Below are positions 8,880 to 17,415 of a stretch of 64,000 nucleotides of DNA, in pieces. Source of the DNA: Collinsella sp. (GTDB lineage: Bacteria; Actinomycetota; Coriobacteriia; Coriobacteriales; Coriobacteriaceae); the NCBI GenBank assembly GCA_019414205.1, contig DXML01000003.1:62001-126000 (forward strand). Reading direction: 5' to 3'. The notes under the pieces were generated by a model. That model did not search any database and was not told where the DNA came from. It saw only the letters and a list, made by a program, of their open reading frames with translations. The translations under genes were made by a program, and so were the position numbers. Each line of letters opens with the position of its first letter. Position 1 is the stretch's first letter.

Positions 8880-10181
8880 TTAAAGGTGATCTTGGATCAG
8901 GTCGCAGATGGCTCGGGCGTCGTTGATGTTGATGGCTCGGGTCGCGAAGCCGGCGTCGAAGGCCTGACGCGCCAGGGCTTCGTTGCAGGCAAGGGCCAGC
9001 GTGTGACCGTCGACCAGGTCGAGCGAACTCTTGCCGCGCAGACGGTCGACACCGGAGCGCGCGACCACGATGTTGTCGAAGCCCTCGGTCTTGTAGCCCT
9101 CGATGATCACCACGTCGACATCGTTGTAGCGCGACAGCAGCTCGCGCGCGGGCATCTCGTCCTCCTCGCGCGTGTCGGCGTACTCCGCCCAACGCGTGGC
9201 GCAGATGAGGCCCACGTGCTTGGATCCGGCCTGGTGATGGCGCCACGTATCCTTAGCGGGCACGTCGATATCAAAGCCGTGGTGCCCGTGATGCTTGAGT
9301 GAACCCACGCGCAGGCCGCGGCGGGTGAGCTCGGCGATAACCTTCTCGACGAGCGTGGTCTTGCCCGAGTTCTGGTAGCCGATAAACGCGATCGCGGGGA
9401 CGGCCGGTGCCGGAGCAGCGGGCGCGACGGCGACGGGTGCGCTTGCGAGCGTGGCACCGTCAGCGGCCACGGCCTCAACAGCAGCAACCTGACGCTCCGC
9501 ACGATCCCACACGCCCGAACGGCCGCCCTCCTTGTGCAGCAGGCGCACGTCGACGATCTCCATGCCGCGATCGACCGCCTTGCACATGTCATAGATGGTC
9601 AGACACGCGGCACTCGCGCCGGTCAGAGCCTCCATCTCGATACCCGTCTTGCCCGTCACGCCCGCCGTGACCAGTACGTGAAAGCCAACCTGCCCGTCCG
9701 CGCGCGCCGGCGCCCAGCCCTCGGGCACGTCATCGGCCGGCGTCCCCGCCGCAGCGATGGGCGCAATGTCGCACTTGCTCTTAGTAATGAGCAGCGGATG
9801 GCACATGGGAATGATGTCGCTCGTGCGTTTGATGGCCATAATGCCCGCCACGCGCGCGCAGGCAAGCACGTCGCCCTTTTTGGCGCGGTCCTGCAGCACC
9901 ATGGCCTGCGTCTCGGGGTGCATGAGGATGGTGCCCTCGGCGATGGCAATGCGATGGGTCTCGGCCTTGTCGGACACGTCGACCATGCGCACCTCGCCCT
10001 TAGCGTCCACGTGCGTCAGCTCGTCGCGGCGGGCGTCGCGGGCGGACTCGACGACGGCGCTGGCGATCAGCTGCGCGGACGCGTCGGCGTTGCCAGCATT
10101 CGCCGCAGCCGTGACTTTGTGGGCAGACATCGCGGCCCTGCGAGCGGCCTTGGTGGCATCGGCGTACCTGCTCTTGGCCAT
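8880..10181 (-). CDS. MoaC-MobB fusion: cyclic pyranopterin monophosphate synthase / molybdopterin-guanine dinucleotide adapter
   Basis: A 433-residue two-domain protein. Residues about 54-220 are MoaC: LTHVDAKGEVRMVDVSDK, MCHPLLI, TGKTGIEMEALTGAS and IYDMCKA are its hallmark segments. With MoaA it makes cPMP from GTP. An Ala/Pro-rich linker (about 230-255) leads to MobB with a P-loop (GYQNSGKTT), a KHHGHHG segment and VIIEGYK. MobB is a GTP-binding helper for attaching GMP to the cofactor, so the cell probably uses the dinucleotide form of DMSO-reductase-family enzymes. Start ATG 10181 has GGAGG eight nt upstream, four nt after the moaA stop, so the two genes are co-transcribed. moaB/D/E, moeA and mobA are not in the window. 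Confidence 0.92.
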   Translation of the reverse strand: MAKSRYADATKAARRAAMSAHKVTAAANAGNADASAQLIASAVVESARDARRDELTHVDAKGEVRMVDVSDKAETHRIAIAEGTILMHPETQAMVLQDRAKKGDVLACARVAGIMAIKRTSDIIPMCHPLLITKSKCDIAPIAAAGTPADDVPEGWAPARADGQVGFHVLVTAGVTGKTGIEMEALTGASAACLTIYDMCKAVDRGMEIVDVRLLHKEGGRSGVWDRAERQVAAVEAVAADGATLASAPVAVAPAAPAPAVPAIAFIGYQNSGKTTLVEKVIAELTRRGLRVGSLKHHGHHGFDIDVPAKDTWRHHQAGSKHVGLICATRWAEYADTREEDEMPARELLSRYNDVDVVIIEGYKTEGFDNIVVARSGVDRLRGKSSLDLVDGHTLALACNEALARQAFDAGFATRAININDARAICDLIQDHL

Positions 10182-10185
10182 ATGA

Positions 10186-11241
10186 TCATCCTCCGATTTG
10201 GGACATAAATCGTTGCGTGCCCTCAATTATCGCGTGTTCCTGCGGTTTGTGGGCCACGGCATCGCGCCAAATCGAAAGTACCTGCATATCATCACCACGG
10301 CGCAGGGCGTCGCGCACCGAATACTCGGCATCGCTGAACAGGCACGGACGCACGTTGCCATCGGCCGTCAGGCGCAGACGGTTGCAATTCGCACAAAAAT
10401 GGTTGGACATGGCGCTGATGAAGCCGACCGTTCCCGCCGCACCCGGAAAGTGCCAGTAGCGCGCAGGGCCCGCGCCGGCAGGAGCGTCGTTGATGTCGAG
10501 TGGCTCGAGCTCGCCCAGTCCCGTCGCGGTGGCCCCGGCATTGATGCGCGCCCGCAGCTCGTCGCTCGGCACGGTATCGCTCGCGTCCCACAGCTCGGGA
10601 TTGAGCGCGGGCGCATGCGGGTCCACAGTGCAATGCGAGCTCGTATGCTCGTCGCCGATGGGCATGTATTCGATAAAGCGCAGGTGGATGGGGCGGTCGA
10701 CGGTCAGTCGTGCAAGGGCTGCCACATCCTGGTTGAGCCGGCGCACCACAACGCAGTTGACCTTAACGGGCTCAAAGCCCCAAGCCAGCGCCGCGTCGAT
10801 GCCGGCCATGGTCTGCTCGAGCCGGCCCAGGCGCGTGATCTTTCCAAAGAGCGTAGGGTCGAGTGTATCGAGCGAAATGTTGACGCGGTTAAGCCCGGCA
10901 TCTTTGAGCTGCGGCGCCAGCTTGGGCAGCAGGGCGCCGTTGGTGGTAAGCGAGATGTCCTCAATCTGCGGAATCGCACGGATGTCGCGAATAAGCGGAA
11001 TGATACGGCGGCTGACCAGCGGCTCGCCGCCCGTCAGGCGCACGCGGCGAATGCCCTCCCCCGCTACCAGGCGCACAAAGCGGGCGATTTCCTCAGCACT
11101 GAGCAGCTCGTCGTGCGCGCGGGGTGCCACGCCATCGGCCGGCATGCAGTAAATGCAACGGAAATTGCACTTGTCGGTAACGGCAATGCGCAGGTAGTTG
11201 ATATCGCGGCCAAAGCCGTCATGTTGCACGTGCCCGTCCAC
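10186..11241 (-). CDS. moaA: GTP 3',8-cyclase MoaA
   Basis: A 351-residue radical SAM enzyme for the first step of molybdenum cofactor synthesis. The N-terminal CNFRCIYC holds the CX3CX2C cluster site. The second 4Fe-4S site is C-terminal (CANCN ... VRPC). RLTGGEPL is the SAM-binding GGE motif. The protein ends in the conserved Gly-Gly needed for activity. The start is GTG at 11241 with GGGGAGG upstream; no in-frame ATG lies near. First gene of the moaA-moaC/mobB unit; a GTG start and unit length match the family. No molybdenum-cofactor riboswitch was recognised upstream. Confidence 0.95.
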   Translation of the reverse strand: MDGHVQHDGFGRDINYLRIAVTDKCNFRCIYCMPADGVAPRAHDELLSAEEIARFVRLVAGEGIRRVRLTGGEPLVSRRIIPLIRDIRAIPQIEDISLTTNGALLPKLAPQLKDAGLNRVNISLDTLDPTLFGKITRLGRLEQTMAGIDAALAWGFEPVKVNCVVVRRLNQDVAALARLTVDRPIHLRFIEYMPIGDEHTSSHCTVDPHAPALNPELWDASDTVPSDELRARINAGATATGLGELEPLDINDAPAGAGPARYWHFPGAAGTVGFISAMSNHFCANCNRLRLTADGNVRPCLFSDAEYSVRDALRRGDDMQVLSIWRDAVAHKPQEHAIIEGTQRFMSQIGG

Positions 11242-11373
11242 GCAGCCCTCCCCTCACGCGGCGTTTTATTCTTCGGAAAACATAATACCCCACGAGCGAA
11301 TCATGCCGACACCCGTACGACAGGACAGGTCGCTTCGAGCAAGACCGGCTTCCCAAGCCCATCCTCAGCACGC

Positions 11374-11437
11374 AAACCATCACAACATTCGATGCTTTTC
11401 CCGTTTTTGGCGAAAAACGTCGAATGTTGTGATGGTC
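11374..11437 (+). repeat. Hairpin repeat family 2
   Basis: Arms AAACCATCACAACATTCGA and TCGAATGTTGTGATGGT around a 27-nt loop (TGCTTTTCCCG, then TTTTTGGCGAAAAACG). The loop differs by one base from the copy at 12616. Confidence 0.8.
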
Positions 11438-11476
11438 TGCCTGCCCACGGCACCCCGTAGAAGGACCAAAACGCCC

Positions 11477-12514
11477 CTAAAGGCCGCCGTCCCAGTGCCG
11501 AATCACGAATTCTCGCAGGTCGTTCTGCCGCTTTTGGAACGCTTCGCTTCGGTCGCACTTAAGGCCCATAGCGAGTGCGATGGCGTTCATCGCCCGGTGC
11601 AATTGCAGCTGATGGGCAAACTGAGTCCCGGTGAGGACGATCATTCTAAAGCCCAGCGCGCTCAGCACGGTCATACGCTCCGCATCCGACGCGCTGCGCT
11701 GTTTATCAAGATGGTCCGAGCCGTTGTATTCAATTCCCGTACCGCTCGCAGGCGCATATACGTCAATCTCGAAATACCCGGCCTTAGCGAGATACTTGAA
11801 CTCGCTGGGAACATCGACCCGATGGTTGAGCTCAACCTTGACGTATCCCAGCCCGCCCTGGGAACGTTTTGCTACGACCATGATTGCGGTGGCCGTCTCC
11901 ATGGGCGATCGCGCGCCATCGTGCACGCGCCTGAGCACACCGGCCGCGCGTATAGCCCCCTGACGAGATCGATTCTCATCGCAATAAGCAATCAAGTCGG
12001 CAACGGTATACCTCTGCCCCATCTCGATATAATCGTCTGTCGACAGATGATTCAAATGGTATCGGGCGCAGATTTCATACCCATATTCCAGCTGCTCGGG
12101 CTCGCTCATCCACGAACCCGCTTGGACAAAGCACATGACCTCATCAACCACTAGAAGGCCCTCTGCCACCTCAAGAAGATGGTCTGGAGGTACCGGCGCC
12201 CCAAACACGTGGCACCTAAATCCAGCCGGCGTCGAGCGCTCAAAATCGAAGTTGACGAGCGTGTCGATATGACCGAGCTCTTCTCGTGGAATACCAAGCG
12301 AAACCAGATAGTCGGCAACGATCCCAACTGCCCCTGAAGCCCTCAGCCCCTTAACATCGAGTCCCAATTTGGACAGGCCCGCAGTCGGCTCCGCCTCGTT
12401 AGCAAGCGAGTCCTCATCGTATAGGCTGCTTGCTCGCGAGAGCGGCTCGGACGGGCGCGCCACGTTGTGGTACAGCCAGGCAGTCTTATGGGACAGGACG
12501 ATCGGCAGGTCCAT
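11477..12514 (-). CDS. Hypothetical protein with DUF559/Vsr-like nuclease-type C-terminus
   Basis: A 345-residue cytosolic protein. The N-terminal part (LPIVLSHKTAWLYH...) resembles proteins that look like AbiEi-type regulators in actinobacteria. The C-terminal third has GIEYNGSDHLDKQRSASDAER followed by ALGFRMIVLT: the acidic residue-rich, R-x-x-x-L-x-x-x-G-[FW] arrangement of the DUF559 very-short-patch-repair-like nuclease fold. Many such solitary proteins exist in Coriobacteriia; their role is unknown. Start ATG 12514 has GGAGG four nt upstream. It lies alone between two copies of hairpin family 2. No partner (an AbiEii-type toxin) is adjacent, so a toxin-antitoxin role is not supported here. 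Confidence 0.55.
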   Translation of the reverse strand: MDLPIVLSHKTAWLYHNVARPSEPLSRASSLYDEDSLANEAEPTAGLSKLGLDVKGLRASGAVGIVADYLVSLGIPREELGHIDTLVNFDFERSTPAGFRCHVFGAPVPPDHLLEVAEGLLVVDEVMCFVQAGSWMSEPEQLEYGYEICARYHLNHLSTDDYIEMGQRYTVADLIAYCDENRSRQGAIRAAGVLRRVHDGARSPMETATAIMVVAKRSQGGLGYVKVELNHRVDVPSEFKYLAKAGYFEIDVYAPASGTGIEYNGSDHLDKQRSASDAERMTVLSALGFRMIVLTGTQFAHQLQLHRAMNAIALAMGLKCDRSEAFQKRQNDLREFVIRHWDGGL

Positions 12515-12615
12515 GAGCCCTCCAATGGAGTCGGATAACCAACCTTATTCCCCTGCCCACGGGTCCGCACACCTTCGTGCGCAAGAAAGCGATTCCACCC
12601 GGTCGAGTGGTAGAA

Positions 12616-12680
12616 AAACCATCACAACATTCGATGCTTTTCCCGTTTTTGGCAAAAAACGTCGAATGTTGTGATGGTTT
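12616..12680 (+). repeat. Hairpin repeat family 2
   Basis: Perfect 19-bp arms, same loop as the copy at 11374. The two copies flank the DUF559-like gene in direct orientation. Confidence 0.8.
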
Positions 12681-12759
12681 GAGGCGAGGTGAAGAGCACG
12701 GAGAGGTCAAAGCATCGTGCTTGGAGCGTGACTTTTTCGCCCCGCTGCCAACACAAACC

Positions 12760-12790
12760 TTGACTCTACAATCGTTATAGGGTTTTCACT
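12760..12790 (+). promoter_or_regulatory. MerR-type promoter of the MATE exporter (19-bp spacer with dyad)
   Basis: TTGACT (12760-12765) and TTCACT (12785-12790) are separated by 19 bp, two more than the sigma-70 optimum. The spacer holds the imperfect dyad CTCTACAA-TCG-TTATAGGG. This is the classic architecture at which MerR-family activators untwist DNA, and such a regulator is encoded downstream at 14233. The predicted leader is about 35 nt. Confidence 0.7.
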
Positions 12791-12830
12791 ACACTGGTAC
12801 GTAAACAAACCCAGCCAGAAAGCCCCACCT

Positions 12831-14177
12831 ATGGAACACGACCTCACACGCGGCAATGTCCTTAAGACCATCGCGGTCTTTGCCCTGCCCTATATGCTCT
12901 CGTACTTTTTGCAGATGCTCTACGGCATGGCCGACCTGTACATGATGGGACAGTTTAGCGGCGCCGCCGGCATCACCGCCGTGGGCAACGGCGCGCAGAC
13001 GCTCTATATCATTACCGTGACGCTCGTGGGCCTGGCCATGGGAACGACGGTTATCGTCGGCCACGCCGTGGGCTCGCGCCGGTTTGACCGCGCCGAGACC
13101 GCTATCGGCAATACCATCACGCTCTTTATGGGTGTCTCGGTGGTACTGGCCGCTGCCTTGCTCGCACTGTGCCCGCAGATCGTGGCACTCATTGGCACGC
13201 CGGCCGAGGCGGTCGAGGGCACCGCCGCCTACCTGCGCATTTGCTTTATCGGCATTCCCTTTATCGCCGCGTACAACATTCTTTCGGCCATCTTTCGCGG
13301 CCTGGGCGATTCGCGCTCGCCCATGTACGTGATTGGCGTGGCATGCATCATCAACATCGCGCTCGATTTTCTGTTTATCGGCCACATGGGGCTCGGCCCC
13401 GTGGGCGCGGCGCTCGGCACGGTGACCGCGCAGACGGCCAGCGTTGCCCTCGCGCTCGTGTGGCTCAAGAGCCGCCGCACGAACATCCACGTTAAGCGCA
13501 GCGACCTGCGCCCGCAGCCCGAGGTGCTCGGTAGCATTCTTAAGATCGGCGTGCCCGTGGCCGTGCAGGACGGCTGCATCCAAGTGGCGTTTATGTTCAT
13601 CACCGTCATCGCCAACCACCGCGGTCTGGTCGACGCCGCCGCCGTGGGCCTGGTCGAAAAGATGATCAGCTTTTTGTTCATTGTGCCGAGTTCCATGGGC
13701 GCTACCGTCAGCGCGCTCACGGCGCAAAATGCCGGCGCGGGCAAGGGCGATCGCGCGCGTCAGGTACTCAAGGACGCCATGACCATCTCGGTGGTGTACG
13801 GCTGCCTGATCACGGTGCTGATGTGGCTGGTGGCGCCGGCGTTTATCGGCTTTTTTGCCAAGGACGCTGCAGTAGTCGCCGCCGGTACCGGCTATATGCG
13901 CAGCTATATTTTCGACGCGATCTTTGCCGGCATCCACATTTGCTTTAGCGGCTTTTTCGCTGCGTATGGCAAGAGCTACATTGGCTTTGCGCACAACGTG
14001 CTGGCCGTGGTGCTCATTCGCGTGCCCGGCGCATGGCTGCTGTCGAACGCCTATTCCGACACGCTGTTCCCCATGGGCATCGCCTCACCGTGCGGGTCGA
14101 TTCTGTCGGCGGGCATCTGCGTGATTGCATTTACCGTGCTCAACCGGCGCGGGGCTTTTGACAAGCTGGTGGCGTAG
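12831..14177 (+). CDS. MATE family efflux transporter
   Basis: A 448-residue integral membrane protein of the MATE family (NorM/DinF type), with about 12 helices in two homologous halves. It begins MEHDLTRGNVLKTI with the usual first-helix FALPYMLSYFLQMLYGMADLYMMGQF, and repeats the pattern in the second half (ILKIGVPVAVQDG...). Such proteins export cationic drugs or metabolites with Na+ or H+. The gene is followed 55 nt later by a MerR-type regulator and preceded by a MerR-type promoter, so drug-induced expression is likely. ATG 12831 has AGAAAG upstream. A weak hairpin with a T-run (14179-14213) follows the stop. Confidence 0.9.
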   Translation: MEHDLTRGNVLKTIAVFALPYMLSYFLQMLYGMADLYMMGQFSGAAGITAVGNGAQTLYIITVTLVGLAMGTTVIVGHAVGSRRFDRAETAIGNTITLFMGVSVVLAAALLALCPQIVALIGTPAEAVEGTAAYLRICFIGIPFIAAYNILSAIFRGLGDSRSPMYVIGVACIINIALDFLFIGHMGLGPVGAALGTVTAQTASVALALVWLKSRRTNIHVKRSDLRPQPEVLGSILKIGVPVAVQDGCIQVAFMFITVIANHRGLVDAAAVGLVEKMISFLFIVPSSMGATVSALTAQNAGAGKGDRARQVLKDAMTISVVYGCLITVLMWLVAPAFIGFFAKDAAVVAAGTGYMRSYIFDAIFAGIHICFSGFFAAYGKSYIGFAHNVLAVVLIRVPGAWLLSNAYSDTLFPMGIASPCGSILSAGICVIAFTVLNRRGAFDKLVA

Positions 14178-14232
14178 CGGGGCGACGCGGGCCTAGCGCC
14201 TCTCCCCTGTTTTTACCGAAAGGAGTGGTCCT

Positions 14233-15081
14233 GTGACCGACATGCCAAGTGAACACACCGAGGGCCTGCTCCGCATTGGCGAGGTGGCGCGCCTGCTCAA
14301 TTTAAGCGTGGGCACACTGCGTCATTACGAGCAGATGGGGCTGTTGGAGCCGGCATATGTCGATCCGGCAAGTGGGTACCGCTACTACGGATCGCGGCAG
14401 CTCTCCACCCTCAACACCATCGGCAACCTGCGCGTTCTCGACTTGCCGCTGGCGCAAATCCGCGAGTTTGTGACCACGCGCGATGTGGAGCTCATGCAGC
14501 GGCAGCTGGCTCAGCAGCAGGAGCTCATCGAGCGCAAGCGCCGCGAGCTCGAACGCGTGTCGCGCAAGATCGACAACCGGCTTGCCCTGCTGCACGATGC
14601 CCTGAACACTGAGCTCGATACCATTTGCACAATCGATGCGCCCGAGCTTCGATGCGCCGTGCTGCGCGAACGCGTCAACCCTACCGACGCCTATGCTTTA
14701 GAGTGGCAGATTCGTCAACTGCAGAAGGGCCAGCACGAGACCTTTGTCTTTCTGGGCAACCTGGGCGTCGGAATTGGCGCCGAGCGCCTGGCCGCCGGCG
14801 ATTTTGATGGCTACGACGAGGTCTTTCTGCTGCTCGATGACACCGATGATTACTTGGGCGACGTTGAGACGCGACCCGCCGCGCGCTGCCTGACCATAAG
14901 TTTCCGCGGCACGCACGGGCAAGCAGCCCCACGCTATAAGCAGCTGCTCGGCTATATGCGCGAACACAACCTGGCGCCCGCCGGGCCTTCGCGCGAGATC
15001 GCCCTTATCGATGACATCATCAGCGACGACCCGGCAACCTACGTGACGCAAATCACGGTGCCGGTTACTGTGCTCGATTAA
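14233..15081 (+). CDS. MerR-family regulator with GyrI-like effector domain (BmrR-like)
   Basis: A 282-residue regulator. Residues about 12-80 are the MerR winged helix (LLRIGEVARLLNLSVGTLRHYEQMGLL, YRYYGSRQL). A dimer coiled coil follows (about 85-130; VELMQRQLAQQQELIERKRREL). The C-terminal half fits the GyrI/BmrR effector-binding fold, which senses bulky cationic drugs. The start is GTG at 14233 with GAAAGGAG seven nt upstream. It is in the same direction as the MATE gene and probably activates the 12760 promoter. This is the family's usual exporter-regulator pairing; a direct test is missing. Confidence 0.88.
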   Translation: MTDMPSEHTEGLLRIGEVARLLNLSVGTLRHYEQMGLLEPAYVDPASGYRYYGSRQLSTLNTIGNLRVLDLPLAQIREFVTTRDVELMQRQLAQQQELIERKRRELERVSRKIDNRLALLHDALNTELDTICTIDAPELRCAVLRERVNPTDAYALEWQIRQLQKGQHETFVFLGNLGVGIGAERLAAGDFDGYDEVFLLLDDTDDYLGDVETRPAARCLTISFRGTHGQAAPRYKQLLGYMREHNLAPAGPSREIALIDDIISDDPATYVTQITVPVTVLD

Positions 15082-15174
15082 GAACCTCCCGGAAAGCTAT
15101 GAAGTGCGGCTCAACTAACGAGCGTCGGCTACAGGAGGACTACCACGCCGCGGACGGTCCCCGGTGTGGCGGTT

Positions 15175-15597
15175 TTACTCCTCCGGGATCGGAAACGCAC
15201 GGATGAACTCTGCAGGCGAGAAGGTCTTGATGGTCGAGCGCACAAAAGCGGCGCGATCGCGCGTGATGATAAAGTCCACGCCGGCACGCTCGGCCATCGC
15301 ACGGATACAGCCGTCCTCAAAGTCCGGCTCATCGGAATAGGCGGAGGTAAAACAAGCTTCTCGGTCGAGGGGCTCTACCGAGTAGCTCTTAAGGCAGTCG
15401 CGCACTACCTCGCAGGCGCGCACCTCGCCGGCCTGTTTAGTGAGAATGTAATACGCGTCCTTGAGAGAGCAGGCCGAAACAACGCCCTCGATAAGCCCCA
15501 CGTCAACAAGCCCCTTGATCGTTTGCGCCGCCCCATGCTCCGGCCGGCCCGGTAGCACGCAATCGAGCAGATAATTAGTATCGAGAAATGCCCTCAT
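15175..15597 (-). CDS. PIN-domain toxin, VapC-like ribonuclease
   Basis: A 140-residue PIN domain. RAFLDTNYLLD at the N-terminus carries the first catalytic Asp. The acidic pair in DEPDFEDGCIRAMAE and the terminal DFIITRD complete the metal site. VapC-type toxins cleave tRNA or rRNA. Its ATG overlaps the stop of the antitoxin gene (ATGA), typical of toxin-antitoxin pairs. It belongs to the PIN_3-like group often paired with Phd-type antitoxins. Confidence 0.82.
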   Translation of the reverse strand: MRAFLDTNYLLDCVLPGRPEHGAAQTIKGLVDVGLIEGVVSACSLKDAYYILTKQAGEVRACEVVRDCLKSYSVEPLDREACFTSAYSDEPDFEDGCIRAMAERAGVDFIITRDRAAFVRSTIKTFSPAEFIRAFPIPEE

Positions 15598-15986
15598 AGG
15601 TAGCGCTCCCTCGCGATGCGCTTTTCATCTTCAACCGTCATCGTATCGAGCGGCGTTCCCTTGGGCATTTTGGCTACGAGATCGAGATACTCCTGGTAGT
15701 CCGCATCCTCCGCGAGCATCTCGCGAATCTCCTTCCAGGTGATCTTGGGATGCCACATCGTACCCACGTCGCGCTTGGGCTTGTCCGAGCCGCGCGTCGG
15801 CTTTGCGCCCCCGCACTCCTGGGCAGCGTCATATTCCACCGCAACTGAGCCTTGATAGTCGAGTGGCACGATCTTGAACAACGGCTTGCTCCGCTTGAAG
15901 ACCACAACCTCCTCGCCCTCATTGGCAACCTTTTCGGCCACCTGCGTAAGGTTTTGGCGCAGCTCAGAAAACGCGACGGTAACCAT
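15594..15986 (-). CDS. Phd/YefM-family antitoxin
   Basis: A 130-residue protein. The first 45 residues (VTVAFSELRQNLTQVAEKVANEGEEVVVFKRSKPLFKIVPL) are the Phd/YefM DNA-binding fold. The remaining part is longer than usual (common length about 80) and charged, with a KITWKEIREML segment, presumably the toxin-neutralising tail. Start ATG 15986 has GAGGAG upstream; a start 18 nt further up lacks one. It is the first gene of the pair and likely represses its own promoter. Confidence 0.8.
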   Translation of the reverse strand: MVTVAFSELRQNLTQVAEKVANEGEEVVVFKRSKPLFKIVPLDYQGSVAVEYDAAQECGGAKPTRGSDKPKRDVGTMWHPKITWKEIREMLAEDADYQEYLDLVAKMPKGTPLDTMTVEDEKRIARERYL

Positions 15987-16052
15987 AGCGGCTCCTCTCA
16001 ACATATATCTTCACTGCTGAGTATACACGTTATTGTTAATGTTTATGCATAT

Positions 16053-16095
16053 AAAAGTCGTCGTGAAAGTACTTAGTACCTTTACGACGACTTTT
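16053..16095. terminator. Strong hairpin between two minus-strand genes
   Basis: AAAAGTCGTCGT and ACGACGACTTTT arms plus inner AAAGTAC/GTAC pairing give a near-complete 43-nt stem with flanking A/T runs. Suits termination of the zinc-ribbon protein gene; works in both directions. Confidence 0.65.
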
Positions 16096-16154
16096 AATCA
16101 ACCGTTCGACCTCAAACGCTCTGCCGCGATATATAGGCTAGGCAGGCGTCTTGC

Positions 16155-17150
16155 TTAAAGATTCTTATCCTTATACAGATTTAGCCAGGCCTTTGCATAA
16201 GGATTAGTCCAAGTAGTGCCATCAGAATAGGTAACCGACGAAACGCACGCCTTAAATTGAACCATTCGGTCGGTATAGTTTGAATCTATCGGCCATCCAA
16301 CTTGATGCTCAGAGCAGTTATATGTTTCATTCGGACCAATATTAATATCTTCCATAGAAAGCGTTGGGGCCGAAGCTCGCGCGCTAAACTGAACACCAAC
16401 CGTAACCGGTAGCCCGCTCTCATCCCACGCGCATACTATGACATCTGCATTTCGAACGATTTTGTTTGAATGATTGGTTACGACAACCTCGATATTATCT
16501 GGATATAGCGCCTTATAGCCACTCCCGCTATCTTCCTTATAAACAGAATCAACGGTCATTTTTTGAGAAGCTAATTCCAGATCAAGCTGTTCACGAGTAA
16601 GCGCTTTCACCTCGAGAACCGCATTGCATTTGGCGCATCGTTGAGTCAGCTGTTTTCCATCGTCGCTCAGCTTCCATGAACCCGGAGTGTGACCGGTAGC
16701 GGGCTCGCCGCTATCTTTGCTATAGCTCTTCCCGCATCGGCCGCAGGTATATACCTTCTTTCCCGCTTCCGTGCATGTGGGGGCTTCGTCTGTTTCGACA
16801 TAATCATGTCCAAGCTTTGAGCCTTCGGTGGCACCGCACTCTTTGCACGTCTTTGGTTTCGTACACGTTGCTTTTGCCCAATCATGCTGGTGAAACAAAC
16901 CCGCAGCATTCGCTATACCAAAAAAGACAACCAACAATACAGCGACAGCGGAAACAATAATGATTGGCCTCTTCCGCTTCACGCTTGCTCCGTCATTATT
17001 AGCTTCATTTTTCACAGCTTCAGGGGTTTTATTAGATTCTTCACTAGATAAACTGCCAATCTGATCCAAATCCTCTTTCTCATTGTTGAGCTTATCTAAT
17101 TTTTCTCCGACATCAGCTTTATCCTGTTCATCGTCAATGCTGTTAGCCAT
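16155..17150 (-). CDS. Membrane-anchored protein with cysteine-rich zinc-ribbon-like repeats
   Basis: A 331-residue protein of unknown function. Residues 1-60 are acidic and cytosolic, followed by KRKRP and a single membrane helix (about 68-90; IIIVSAVAVLLVVFFGIA). Outside come two or three short repeats with CxxC pairs (HDWAKATCTKPKTCKECG, PTCTEAGKKVYTCGRCG, CAKCN), like those found in many secreted proteins of gut bacteria. A beta-rich C-terminal domain (NIEVVVTNHSNKIV...) follows. Start ATG 17150 has a perfect AGGAGG four nt upstream. The gene is clearly more AT-rich (about 45 % GC by eye) than the surrounding core genes, suggesting recent arrival. Confidence 0.65.
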   Translation of the reverse strand: MANSIDDEQDKADVGEKLDKLNNEKEDLDQIGSLSSEESNKTPEAVKNEANNDGASVKRKRPIIIVSAVAVLLVVFFGIANAAGLFHQHDWAKATCTKPKTCKECGATEGSKLGHDYVETDEAPTCTEAGKKVYTCGRCGKSYSKDSGEPATGHTPGSWKLSDDGKQLTQRCAKCNAVLEVKALTREQLDLELASQKMTVDSVYKEDSGSGYKALYPDNIEVVVTNHSNKIVRNADVIVCAWDESGLPVTVGVQFSARASAPTLSMEDINIGPNETYNCSEHQVGWPIDSNYTDRMVQFKACVSSVTYSDGTTWTNPYAKAWLNLYKDKNL

Positions 17151-17356
17151 CCGTCCTCCTTTTCTCACCATCATTGATTACCATTCTCAATCATAAGAGG
17201 CGGGAAAGAAGGGTGAATTATCGCCGGAGCTTCATCTGGTTGTTTTCAATCGGTCAGTGGGTTTTATTTCATATTGTTGCTCAACTTTTTTACTAGTTAA
17301 GTGTTCGTTTTGCGCATGAGTAGGGAAACGAATGTGCATATAGCTACTCAAAACAA

Positions 17357-17387
17357 TGACGTAATGGAGGCGGCCCCATTACGTCAT
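17357..17387 (-). terminator. Terminator of the ligA-exonuclease operon
   Basis: ATGACGTAATGG / CCATTACGTCAT, perfect 12-bp arms with a 7-nt loop, followed on the minus strand by TTGTTTTG. It lies 29 nt past the stop at 17416. Confidence 0.75.
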
Positions 17388-17415
17388 CTTCGGCATGGTG
17401 TCCGATGGAACTTTT

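Noticed and set aside
11242..11373. Molybdenum-cofactor riboswitch upstream of moaA
   Set aside because: The leader is short and no conserved multi-stem layout could be recognised.
15082..15174. Short similarity of this spacer (CACGCCGCGGACGGT) to the 3' end of the GlnR-like gene
   Set aside because: Only about 15 bases match; chance is a sufficient explanation in GC-rich DNA.
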